Origin: Sediminibacterium ginsengisoli
Lineage (GTDB): Bacteria; Bacteroidota; Bacteroidia; Chitinophagales; Chitinophagaceae
Length of the DNA stretch: 10,147 nt
Reading direction: 5' to 3'
NCBI GenBank assembly: GCA_945860335.1
Contig: CAMAQW010000058.1
Span: 1 to 10,147, forward strand
Part shown: one piece after another, positions 1 through 7,391 of the stretch
How positions within the stretch are numbered: the first letter of the stretch is position 1
Layout: the number at the start of each line of letters is the position of its first letter
The notes under the pieces: generated by a model
What the model was told of the DNA's origin: nothing
Database searches by the model: none
Seen by the model: the letters and a program-made list of their open reading frames with translations, nothing else
Translations under genes and position numbers: made by a program

Positions 1-864
1 CAATCTGAAGTATCTGGTCGCGTTACTTTTTTACAAATTCCAGAAGGAGGATCTGTTGCAGCTGGAACTGTATTAGCACGTATCAATGATGCCGATTTAA
101 AAGCATCTCAACAAAAAATAAATGTGCAATTAGATCTTGCACAAAAAAATGAAGTAAGGCTTAAAAAGTTGTTGGCAATTGGTGGCATCAACCAAGCAGA
201 TTATGATGTAGTACTTAACCAAGTGAATACTTTAAAAGCAGACTTAGCAGTACTTCAAGCGCAGCTTGATAAAACAGTTATTAAAGCGCCATTTGCTGGA
301 ACCCTTGGTCTTCGTATGATTAGCATGGGTGCGTACGTTACACCAACTACTGTTATGACAACCATTCAGCAGGTGAATCAATTAAAAATAGATTTTACAG
401 TACCTGAATTTTATGCGCAAAAAATAAAAAAAGGAGCTATAGTGCATGTACAGTCTGCAGATAATAAAGTAACTGCGGATGCTGTTGTTACAGCTACGGA
501 GCCGCTTGTTAATGCAACAACGCGTAATTTAAAAGTGCGCGCTGTGTTAAAGGGTCAAGCTTTTAATTTAGGCGCTTTTGTAAAAGTATCTATCGATGCT
601 ACTTCGACTAACAATAGTATTTTAATTCCTTCTAATTGTATTATCCCAGAATCAACTGTTAAAAAAGTAGTGGTTGTAAAAGATGGTATTGGACAACTTG
701 TAGAAGTGGAAACAGGTGAAAGAAATGAAGGACTCATTCAAATTGTGAAAGGCTTATCAGTTGGTGATAGTATTGCGGTGAGTGGTGTTTTGTTTGTAAA
801 ACCTAATTCGCCGGTTAAAGTAAGAAGTGTAAAATTATTAAGTGACATTGCAACGCTAGACTAA
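1..864 (+). CDS. RND efflux periplasmic adaptor subunit (HlyD/MFP family), 5'-truncated by window edge
   Basis: This is the periplasmic adaptor that would link the inner-membrane RND pump encoded just downstream to an outer-membrane channel. The reading frame is open from base 1, so the GTG at 124 is not the real start; 287 residues are visible and the N-terminus (signal or lipid-anchor sequence) is missing. The first visible residues, QSEVSGRVTFLQIPEGGSVA, are the first half of a lipoyl/barrel-sandwich domain. A helical hairpin with many Leu, Gln and Lys residues follows (roughly visible residues 35-90). The returning lipoyl half is TVIKAPFAGTLGLRMISMGA, then a beta-barrel domain and a C-terminal membrane-proximal domain (GLSVGDSIAVSGVLFVKPNS). 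This order is typical of MexA/AcrA-like adaptors. The gene ends 2 nt before the permease start, so the two are almost certainly co-transcribed and translationally coupled. The substrate cannot be inferred. Confidence 0.93.
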   Translation, partial: QSEVSGRVTFLQIPEGGSVAAGTVLARINDADLKASQQKINVQLDLAQKNEVRLKKLLAIGGINQADYDVVLNQVNTLKADLAVLQAQLDKTVIKAPFAGTLGLRMISMGAYVTPTTVMTTIQQVNQLKIDFTVPEFYAQKIKKGAIVHVQSADNKVTADAVVTATEPLVNATTRNLKVRAVLKGQAFNLGAFVKVSIDATSTNNSILIPSNCIIPESTVKKVVVVKDGIGQLVEVETGERNEGLIQIVKGLSVGDSIAVSGVLFVKPNSPVKVRSVKLLSDIATLD

Positions 865-866
865 TT

Positions 867-3800
867 ATGAATATTTCTGAACTAGCCCTCAAAAGACCCA
901 TACTTGCCACAGTGATGAATTTACTCATCATCTTATTTGGCGTTGTTGGTTATAATTTTTTATCGGTACGTGAATACCCGGCTATTGATCCGCCCATTGT
1001 AAATGTGCGTACATCATATGCTGGTGCCAATGCAGATATTATTGAAAGTCAGATTACAGAGCCCTTAGAAAAATCTATTAATGGTATTCCAGGTATTAAA
1101 ACTATTAACTCTTCTAGTAATAATGGTTCTAGTAATATTAGTATTGAGTTTGAAGTAAATCAAGACTTGGAGGCTGCAGCCAATGATGTAAGGGACAAAG
1201 TGAGTCAGGCCACCAGAAATTTGCCACAAGATATCGATGCACCACCTGTTGTAAGTAAGTCGGATGCCAGTAGTGATTTTATTTTACTCATGGCCGTGCA
1301 GAGTAAAACAAAAGGATTAATGGAGCTTAGTGAATACGCCGAAAACGTATTGCAAGAAAGATTTCAAACCATCCCTGAAGTAAGTTCGGTGAGTATTTTT
1401 GGTCAAAAGCGACCATCCATGCGTATTTGGATTGATCCCAATAAACTCAATGCGTTTAACCTTACGTATTCCGATTTTAGAACGGCGCTCAATAGAGAAA
1501 ATGTAGAAATTCCATCTGGTAAATTATACGGTAATAAAACCGAAATGACCATTCGTGCACTCGGTAAATTACAAACAGAAGATGATTTTAAGAATTTAAT
1601 TATTGTACAAAACGAAGCTGGTATTATTCGTTTAAAAGATATTGCTAAAGTAGAAATTGGTCCAGAGCAAGAAGAGTATAGCTGGAAATTAAATGGTATC
1701 AATGGTGTTGGTGTTATTATTTCGCCGCAACCGGGAGCTAACTATATTAAAATTGCAGATGAATTTTATAAGCGTGTCGAAGACATCAAAAAAAATGAAA
1801 AAGGTGATTTTGAGTTTACGCCATTAATTGATCAAACCAAAAATGTTAGAAGAGCTATTAAAGAGGTAGAAGAAACCCTACTTATATCATTTACACTCGT
1901 TGTACTCGTTATTTTCTTTTTCTTTAGAAACTGGCTTATTGCGATTCGTCCTATTATTGACATTCCTATTTCACTTATTGCCACGTTTTTTGTGATGTAC
2001 ATTTTTGGATTCTCCATCAATGTATTAACCCTACTTGGTATTGTGCTTGCAACAGGTCTCGTGGTGGATGATGGTATTGTAGTGACAGAAAATATATTTA
2101 GAAAACTAGAACTTGGCTTACCCATTAGAAGGGCTGCACTTGAAGGTAGTAAAGAAATATTTTTTGCTGTTATTTCAACTTCAATCACACTTGCTGTTGT
2201 GTTTTTGCCTGTAATTTTCTTACAAGGTTTTGTGGGTAGTTTATTCAGAGAATTTGGTATTACAGTAGCGGCCGCGGTATTGATATCTGCATTTGTTTCA
2301 TTGACAATTACGCCGGTATTAAATGTGCTCTTAACCAAAAAAGGTGCTGGCCATGGTAAATTTTACGAACAAACCGAGCCGTTTTTTAAAGGCATGGAAA
2401 ACGGTTACAAGCGTTTACTGGCAGCCTTTGTAAGGGTGAGGTGGATCGCTTGGGTAATAGTGGTAGCCTGTTTAGGTGCCATCTATTTTGTTGGCACGAA
2501 CCTACCATCAGAACTTGCACCACTAGAAGATAGAAGTAGTATTCGTTTTCAAATGACAGGTCCAGAAGGTGCTTCCTTTAATTATATGTCTGATGTGGCA
2601 GGGGGCCTTACCGATTATTTATCAGATTCTATTCCTGAAAAATCATTTGTGTTTGCTTCCATTCCAGGCTTTAGTGGAAATGGTGGTGTAAATGGTGGCA
2701 CGGCAAGAATTGCGCTCGTTGATCCTGAAAACCGTAAAAGATCACAGAGTGATATTGTAAAAGCAGTTACTAAGAAATTATCTCAATTTAACAATGCACG
2801 AATTTTTCCTGTAGAGGAGCAAACAATATCTGTAGGACTTGGTTCTAGAGGCGCGCTTCCAATCCAACTTATTTTACAAAACTTGGAATTTGAGAAAATA
2901 AAATCAATGATTCCAAAATTTTTAGAAGAAGCAAGAAAAGATAAGACATTCCAGAACGTGGATGTAAACTTAAAGTTTAGCAAACCCGAACTACAATTAA
3001 CGATCGATAGAATAAAAGCGAAAGACCTTGGATTATCCATTTCTGATGTTGCCGATGTTGTGTCTAGTGCTTTTAGTGGTAGAAGACTAGCATATTTTAC
3101 CATGAAAGGAAAACAATATGATGTTATTTCTCAAGTGGCATTAAAGGATCGACAAACCCCTAGCGATATTTTAAGTTTATATGTGCGAAATAACCGTGGC
3201 GAAATGATTCCACTTTCTGCAGTTGTAGATTTAAAAGAAAGTTCTAACCCACCAACGCTTTACCACTATAACCGTTTTAGATCCGCTACAATCAGCGCCT
3301 CACTTGCAGAAGGTAAAACCATTGGCGATGGTGTAAAAGCAATGGATGAAATATCTAAACGTTTATTGGATGAAAGTTTTCATACTGCGTACGGTGGTCC
3401 TTCTCGTGATTTTAAAGAAAGTTCATCAAATACCACTTTTGCATTTTTATTAGCACTCTTACTTATTTATTTGGTATTAGCGGGTCAGTTTGAAAGTTTT
3501 AAAGATCCATTTATTATCATGATTACCGTGCCACTCGCTATTGCAGGTGCACTTATTAGTTTATGGATGTTTGATCAAACACTTAATATATTCTCTCAAA
3601 TTGGTATGATCATGCTCATTGGGCTTGTGACCAAAAACGGGATTTTAATTGTTGAATTTGCCAATAACAAAAGGCTTGAAGGATTTGCTAAAAAAGAAGC
3701 CGTGCTAGAAGCAGCCTCACAACGTTTACGTCCTATTTTGATGACCAGTTTAGCAACTGCACTTGGTGCACTTCCTATTGCACTTAGTTTAGGCGCTGCA

Positions 3801-3938
3801 GCAACGTCTCGAATGCCACTTGGTATTGTAATTGTGGGTGGTATTTTCTTCTCCTTGTTTTTAACTTTGTTTGTGGTACCTGCTGTATATATTTTTGTAT
3901 CAGGTAAACATGTTAAAGCTGTGGAAGAAATCGCATAA
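867..3938 (+). CDS. Efflux RND transporter permease, HAE1/AcrB-like inner-membrane pump
   Basis: This is a proton-driven inner-membrane pump of the resistance-nodulation-division superfamily. At 1023 residues it has the full family length. It starts with a TM1 segment (ISELALKRPILATVMNLLII), followed by a large periplasmic loop, a first membrane block (about residues 335-490), TM7 near 524-542, a second periplasmic loop (about 545-855) and a final membrane block to about residue 1012. The proton-relay residues match AcrB: the TM4 aspartate pair D401-D402 in GLVVDDGIVVTENIFR and the TM10 lysine K923 in GLVTKNGILIVEF. The pump therefore looks catalytically intact. The preserved relay and loop pattern suggest the drug/hydrophobe (HAE1) group rather than the heavy-metal (CusA) group, but the substrate is not readable from the sequence. 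The partner adaptor lies directly upstream. No TolC-type outer-membrane factor follows; it may lie upstream of the window or elsewhere. Confidence 0.96.
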   Translation: MNISELALKRPILATVMNLLIILFGVVGYNFLSVREYPAIDPPIVNVRTSYAGANADIIESQITEPLEKSINGIPGIKTINSSSNNGSSNISIEFEVNQDLEAAANDVRDKVSQATRNLPQDIDAPPVVSKSDASSDFILLMAVQSKTKGLMELSEYAENVLQERFQTIPEVSSVSIFGQKRPSMRIWIDPNKLNAFNLTYSDFRTALNRENVEIPSGKLYGNKTEMTIRALGKLQTEDDFKNLIIVQNEAGIIRLKDIAKVEIGPEQEEYSWKLNGINGVGVIISPQPGANYIKIADEFYKRVEDIKKNEKGDFEFTPLIDQTKNVRRAIKEVEETLLISFTLVVLVIFFFFRNWLIAIRPIIDIPISLIATFFVMYIFGFSINVLTLLGIVLATGLVVDDGIVVTENIFRKLELGLPIRRAALEGSKEIFFAVISTSITLAVVFLPVIFLQGFVGSLFREFGITVAAAVLISAFVSLTITPVLNVLLTKKGAGHGKFYEQTEPFFKGMENGYKRLLAAFVRVRWIAWVIVVACLGAIYFVGTNLPSELAPLEDRSSIRFQMTGPEGASFNYMSDVAGGLTDYLSDSIPEKSFVFASIPGFSGNGGVNGGTARIALVDPENRKRSQSDIVKAVTKKLSQFNNARIFPVEEQTISVGLGSRGALPIQLILQNLEFEKIKSMIPKFLEEARKDKTFQNVDVNLKFSKPELQLTIDRIKAKDLGLSISDVADVVSSAFSGRRLAYFTMKGKQYDVISQVALKDRQTPSDILSLYVRNNRGEMIPLSAVVDLKESSNPPTLYHYNRFRSATISASLAEGKTIGDGVKAMDEISKRLLDESFHTAYGGPSRDFKESSSNTTFAFLLALLLIYLVLAGQFESFKDPFIIMITVPLAIAGALISLWMFDQTLNIFSQIGMIMLIGLVTKNGILIVEFANNKRLEGFAKKEAVLEAASQRLRPILMTSLATALGALPIALSLGAAATSRMPLGIVIVGGIFFSLFLTLFVVPAVYIFVSGKHVKAVEEIA

Positions 3939-3947
3939 AAAAATACC

Positions 3948-4625
3948 ATGAGTAACGAAATTGCAGATATCAGAAAAGATTATAAGTTGGCTTCATTAGA
4001 AGAAGCGGATGTTGCTGCAAATCCCATTGATCAATTTACTCGTTGGTGGAATGAAGCCGTGGCCTCACAAATTGATGAAGTAAATGCCATGACACTTGCA
4101 ACTGCAAATGCTGCGGGTGTTCCGGCTGCCCGAATCGTTTTATTAAAAGGATACAACCCAAATGGTTTTATATTTTTTACCAATTACGAAAGTGATAAGG
4201 GTAAAAATCTAGCCCAAAACCCGCACGCAGCTCTTGTCTTTTTTTGGAAAGAATTAGAAAGACAAATTAGAATTGAAGGAACGGTAGAAAAAGTGAGTGC
4301 CGAAGAAAGTGATCGATATTTTAATTCACGACCAGCTTCTAGTAGAATAGGTGCATGGGCTTCACCACAAAGTGCTGTTATTGAAAACAGAATGGTGATT
4401 GAACAAAATGTAGAAAGGTACAGTTCCATTTTTGCCAATGATTCTATCGAAAGACCAGACCATTGGGGTGGTTATATTGTAAATCCTACAAGCATCGAAT
4501 TTTGGCAAGGCAGATCCAGTCGTTTACACGACCGTATTAAATACACACTAGAAAACAGTGCCTATAATGCGGCAACTGATACTAGAACAGATTTGAACTG
4601 GAAAATAGAACGCCTAGCTCCCTAA
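3948..4625 (+). CDS. pdxH: Pyridoxamine/pyridoxine 5'-phosphate oxidase
   Basis: This FMN-dependent cytoplasmic enzyme oxidises pyridoxamine or pyridoxine 5'-phosphate to pyridoxal 5'-phosphate, the last step of vitamin B6 cofactor synthesis and salvage. At 225 residues it is close to the E. coli enzyme (218). Family motifs are visible in order: ARIVLLKG (61-68) and FFTNYESDKG (76-85) for FMN binding, RPASSRIGAWASPQS (128-142) for FMN and substrate phosphate contacts, RPDHWGGY (169-176), EFWQGRSSRLHDRI (184-197) carrying the Arg and His that match the E. coli active-site R197/H199, and the C-terminal WKIERLAP. All key residues appear intact. The ATG at 3948 gives the normal N-terminus, with no clear Shine-Dalgarno. 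The gene begins 9 nt after the RND permease stop, so it is probably transcribed at least partly with the efflux genes, an unexpected partner for B6 metabolism. It converges on the transketolase gene across 13 nt. Confidence 0.97.
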   Translation: MSNEIADIRKDYKLASLEEADVAANPIDQFTRWWNEAVASQIDEVNAMTLATANAAGVPAARIVLLKGYNPNGFIFFTNYESDKGKNLAQNPHAALVFFWKELERQIRIEGTVEKVSAEESDRYFNSRPASSRIGAWASPQSAVIENRMVIEQNVERYSSIFANDSIERPDHWGGYIVNPTSIEFWQGRSSRLHDRIKYTLENSAYNAATDTRTDLNWKIERLAP

Positions 4626-4638
4626 ATGAGTACTACAA

Positions 4639-5601
4639 TTATTTTCTTGCGATTACTTTTTCGGCAGCAGCTACAATAAATGGCGTATCCAATCCGTACT
4701 TTGTTAGAAGTTGTGTAGGGGTACCACTTTCTCCAAAAGTATCGTTGGTGCCAATATATTCGATAGGAACCGGGAAGTGTTTAGCAGCAACCTGTGCAAC
4801 ACTGTCACCAAGTCCACCAATGATATTGTGTTCTTCTACAGTTACAGCACATTTTGTTTTGCGTATTGATTTAACAATCGCTTCTTCGTCAAGAGGCTTG
4901 ATGGTATGAATATTAATTACTTCTACACTCAATCCTTTTTCTTCTAGTATACGCCCAGCCTCAATAGCTTTCCAAACCATATGACCGCAAGCAAAAATAC
5001 TTACGTCGGTTCCTTCCGATAATTGTTGCGCTTTACCAATAACAAAATCACTACCATCCACAGCTGTAAAGTTTGGCCATTTTGGACGACCAAATCTTAA
5101 ATATACTGGGCCCTCATAAGACGCGATCGCTTTAGTAGCTGCCTTGGTTTGGTTGAAATCACAAGGAACAATAACGGTCATGCCTGGAAGCATTTTCATA
5201 AGTCCAATGTCTTCTAATATTTGGTGTGTTGCACCATCTTCACCAAGGGTAAGCCCAGCGTGTGATGCACAAATTTTTACATTTTTACCGCTATAGGCAA
5301 CACTTTGTCTGATTTGATCATACACCCTACCCGTGCTAAAATTTGCAAAAGTTGTGGTGTACGGAATTTTACCTCCAATGGTCATACCAGCAGCAATACC
5401 AATCATGTTGGCTTCTGCAATACCTACTTGTACAAAACGGTTTGGAAAATCTTTGATAAAGGGTCCAAGTTTTAAAGAACCTGCTAAGTCTGCAGTAAGT
5501 ACCACTACATTTTCATTTTCTTTTCCGATTTCGTGAATGCCTTCACCAAATCCACCACGTGTTTCTTTTTCGTTTTGTACTTGTATGTCTTGTAATTTCA
5601 T
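4639..5601 (-). CDS. Transketolase, C-terminal subunit of the split form
   Basis: This 320-residue protein has the pyrimidine-binding domain (about 10-175) and the C-terminal domain (about 190-315) of a thiamine-diphosphate transketolase. The N-terminal PP-binding domain is absent. Recognisable parts are VLTADLAGSLKLGPF (34-48), VQVGIAEANMIGIAAGM (58-73 and beyond; E63 aligns with the glutamate that activates thiamine diphosphate), SHAGLTLGEDGATHQILED (113-131), RFGRPKWP (169-176) and EEHNIIGGLGDSVAQ (256-270). Transketolase transfers two-carbon units between sugar phosphates in the non-oxidative pentose phosphate pathway. In many bacteria it is made as two polypeptides from adjacent N- and C-half genes. 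Here the upstream neighbour, 12 nt away and same strand, is half of carB instead, so the N subunit must be encoded elsewhere. A DXS-like or other transketolase-family role cannot be fully excluded because substrate choice depends partly on the missing half. The start matches the family N-terminus. Confidence 0.93.
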   Translation of the reverse strand: MKLQDIQVQNEKETRGGFGEGIHEIGKENENVVVLTADLAGSLKLGPFIKDFPNRFVQVGIAEANMIGIAAGMTIGGKIPYTTTFANFSTGRVYDQIRQSVAYSGKNVKICASHAGLTLGEDGATHQILEDIGLMKMLPGMTVIVPCDFNQTKAATKAIASYEGPVYLRFGRPKWPNFTAVDGSDFVIGKAQQLSEGTDVSIFACGHMVWKAIEAGRILEEKGLSVEVINIHTIKPLDEEAIVKSIRKTKCAVTVEEHNIIGGLGDSVAQVAAKHFPVPIEYIGTNDTFGESGTPTQLLTKYGLDTPFIVAAAEKVIARK

Positions 5602-5613
5602 AAGAAGTTTTTT

Positions 5614-7260
5614 TTATCCTTCAAAAGTGCTGTAAAAATAAGGTGTCTTTGCTTCAAACTCTGCGGCACAAGTATCTACCATTTTGTAAACCCTGGTAAT
5701 GCCAAGTGCTTTTCTTTTTTCATACACTTGATCGTCGGTGCAATCGCCTTGTAAGATTTTAGAAATTTGCATGTCACCAAATCCACATTTTTTAGCTTCC
5801 TTTAATAAACTTTCAGGCAGTGTTTCTAAAGTGTGTGTTCCAATTTCTTTTTCAAGGTTGCAAATTTGTAAAATTTGATTTAAGAACCATCTGTCAATAC
5901 CCGTTGCTTGTGCAATGGATTTAACAGTAGAGCCCGCCATGAGCGCATCTTTGATTCTAAAAATACGATCCCACTTTGGTGTTTTAATATATTCTACAAG
6001 GTCTTCACTTTTCATGAGACTCTTACCGTAGTAGCCTAAGCCAATCGCTTCATTTTCTAAACTCTGACAAGCCTTTTGAATAGCTTCTTTAAAGTTTCTT
6101 CCAATAGCCATTACTTCACCCACGCTCTTCATTTGTAAACCAAGTGTATCGTTGGCACCTTTAAATTTATCAAAATTCCAACGTGGCACTTTTACAATAA
6201 CGTAGTCAAGCGCTGGTTCAAAATATGCAGAAGTGGTTTGTGTAATCTGATTTTTTAATTCATCTAAACTATAACCAATCGCAAGTTTAGCTGCAATTTT
6301 AGCAATCGGGTACCCCGTTGCTTTTGATGCAAGTGCTGATGATCTACTCACGCGTGGATTGATTTCAACGGCAATCAGTTCTTCGGTGGCTGGGTTAAGC
6401 GCAAATTGTACGTTACATCCACCTGAAAAATTACCAAGTGAACGCATCATCAAAATGGCTTTGTTGCGCATATCTTGGAAGGCAGTGTCACTTAGCGTCA
6501 TGGCAGGTGCAACGGTAATTGAATCACCAGTATGCACCCCCATTGGGTCTAAATTTTCTACGGTACAAATGATAACAACATTATCATTTTGGTCACGTAA
6601 TAATTCAAGTTCATATTCTTTCCATCCAAGTACTGCTTTTTCTACAAGTACTTCATGTATTGGGGAAGCCTTTAAACCTCTTTCGAGCGCGGCATCTAAA
6701 TCATCTTTAGAATGTACAAATCCACCACCCGTTCCACCTAGTGTAAACGAGGGTCTAATAACAAGAGGAAATCCAATTTCTTGTGCAAATTCTTTTCCTT
6801 CTAAAAAACTGTTGGCTACACGGCTTGGGGCTACTGCTATTCCAATATTTACCATGAGCTGTCTAAACTTCTCACGGTCTTCTGCGGTATCAATAGCTGC
6901 AACGTCTACACCAATCATGCGTACATTGTATTTGTTCCAAATACCAATTTCGTCTGCTTCTTTACAAAGGTTTAATGCTGTTTGACCACCCATGGTTGGT
7001 AGTACGGCGTCGATATCGTTTTCTTGTAAAATCTGCTCTATACTTTCGATCGTAAGTGGCAACAAGTAAACTTTATCTGCCATCATAGGGTCAGTCATGA
7101 TGGTGGCTGGATTTGAATTAATCAAAATCACTTTGATCCCTTCTTCACGCAAGCTTCTAGCAGCTTGAGAACCAGAATAATCAAATTCGCAGGCCTGGCC
7201 AATAATAATGGGCCCAGAACCAACAATAAGTACCGATTTTATGGAGTTGTCTTTTGGCAT
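5614..7260 (-). CDS. carB: Carbamoyl-phosphate synthase large subunit, N-terminal (carboxyphosphate) half only
   Basis: The protein matches the first half of CarB, which activates bicarbonate with ATP and uses ammonia from CarA to make carbamate for arginine and pyrimidine synthesis. In 548 residues one sees the pre-ATP-grasp domain (SVLIVGSGPIIIGQACEFDY, 9-28; PTMGGQTALNLCKEA, 88-102), the ATP-grasp glycine loop TLGGTGGGF (173-181), HTGDSITVAPAMTLSD (243-258), the metal-binding stretch EINPRVSRSSALASKATGYP (299-318) and the helical oligomerisation domain (about 400-545). It ends TPYFYSTFEG and stops where full-length CarB (about 940-1070 residues) runs through a linker into its second, carbamoyl-phosphate-forming half. 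The next 12 nt lead straight to the transketolase start, so no second half or remnant follows. Split carB genes are known in some archaea and Aquifex. I read this as an intact half-gene whose C-terminal partner lies elsewhere; a deletion is possible but the clean ends argue against it. The ATG gives the standard N-terminus MPKDNSIKSV. Confidence 0.93.
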   Translation of the reverse strand: MPKDNSIKSVLIVGSGPIIIGQACEFDYSGSQAARSLREEGIKVILINSNPATIMTDPMMADKVYLLPLTIESIEQILQENDIDAVLPTMGGQTALNLCKEADEIGIWNKYNVRMIGVDVAAIDTAEDREKFRQLMVNIGIAVAPSRVANSFLEGKEFAQEIGFPLVIRPSFTLGGTGGGFVHSKDDLDAALERGLKASPIHEVLVEKAVLGWKEYELELLRDQNDNVVIICTVENLDPMGVHTGDSITVAPAMTLSDTAFQDMRNKAILMMRSLGNFSGGCNVQFALNPATEELIAVEINPRVSRSSALASKATGYPIAKIAAKLAIGYSLDELKNQITQTTSAYFEPALDYVIVKVPRWNFDKFKGANDTLGLQMKSVGEVMAIGRNFKEAIQKACQSLENEAIGLGYYGKSLMKSEDLVEYIKTPKWDRIFRIKDALMAGSTVKSIAQATGIDRWFLNQILQICNLEKEIGTHTLETLPESLLKEAKKCGFGDMQISKILQGDCTDDQVYEKRKALGITRVYKMVDTCAAEFEAKTPYFYSTFEG

Positions 7261-7282
7261 AGGAACAAAAAAATAAATTGTG

Positions 7283-7290
7283 CAAATTTA
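7283..7290 (-). promoter_or_regulatory. Candidate -7 box of the carB promoter (Bacteroidota type)
   Basis: Read on the minus strand this is TAAATTTG, a full match to the Bacteroidota -7 consensus TAnnTTTG. It lies 22 nt before the carB ATG, which would give a leader of roughly 15-20 nt. A matching -33 TTTG/TTG element at the usual 17-23 nt spacing is not evident: that stretch is occupied by a C-rich run on this strand. The box is the only strong match in the 131-nt divergent region for this strand. It would drive carB and, by 12-nt spacing, the transketolase subunit. Confidence 0.55.
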
Positions 7291-7320
7291 ATAAAGGGGG
7301 AGCAGAAGGGGGTATTTTTT

Positions 7321-7350
7321 TTGAACTAATTGAGGTTAATTTTATTATAC
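7321..7350 (+). promoter_or_regulatory. Weak candidate promoter for the peroxiredoxin-serine hydrolase pair
   Basis: TTGAAC at 7321-7326 (preceded by T-rich DNA, giving TTTG at 7320-7323) and TATTATAC at 7343-7350 are spaced about as expected for either a Bacteroidota -33/-7 pair or a sigma70-like pair with a 16-nt spacer. The downstream box matches TAnnTTTG poorly. The predicted start would leave a leader of about 35 nt to the ATG at 7392. AT-rich DNA throws up such matches easily, so this is tentative. Confidence 0.25.
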
Positions 7351-7391
7351 AGGTGTTACCTCCTTATTTTTAATACACCAAACAGCCAATT

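Noticed and set aside
124..126. GTG at 124 as the start of the adaptor gene
   Set aside because: The frame is open back to base 1 and the upstream residues form the first half of the lipoyl domain, so the gene continues beyond the left edge.
1832..2338. 168-residue open frame antisense to the RND permease
   Set aside because: It overlaps the conserved TM block of the pump, has low-complexity Ser/Thr/Ile-rich composition expected of a reverse-strand shadow, and matches no family I recognise.
5602..5613. A frameshift that would join carB to a continuing second half
   Set aside because: Only 12 nt separate the carB stop from a well-formed transketolase subunit start, and the following sequence is transketolase, not CarB, in the coding frame.
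6359..6985. 208-residue open frame antisense to carB
   Set aside because: It lies wholly over the conserved ATP-grasp region of carB and has Ser-rich shadow composition; no start signal or domain supports it.
7351..7366. Riboswitch or structured leader before bcp (short AGGTGTTACCT inverted repeat)
   Set aside because: Only 4-bp arms with a 3-nt loop; too small and isolated to support any known leader RNA.
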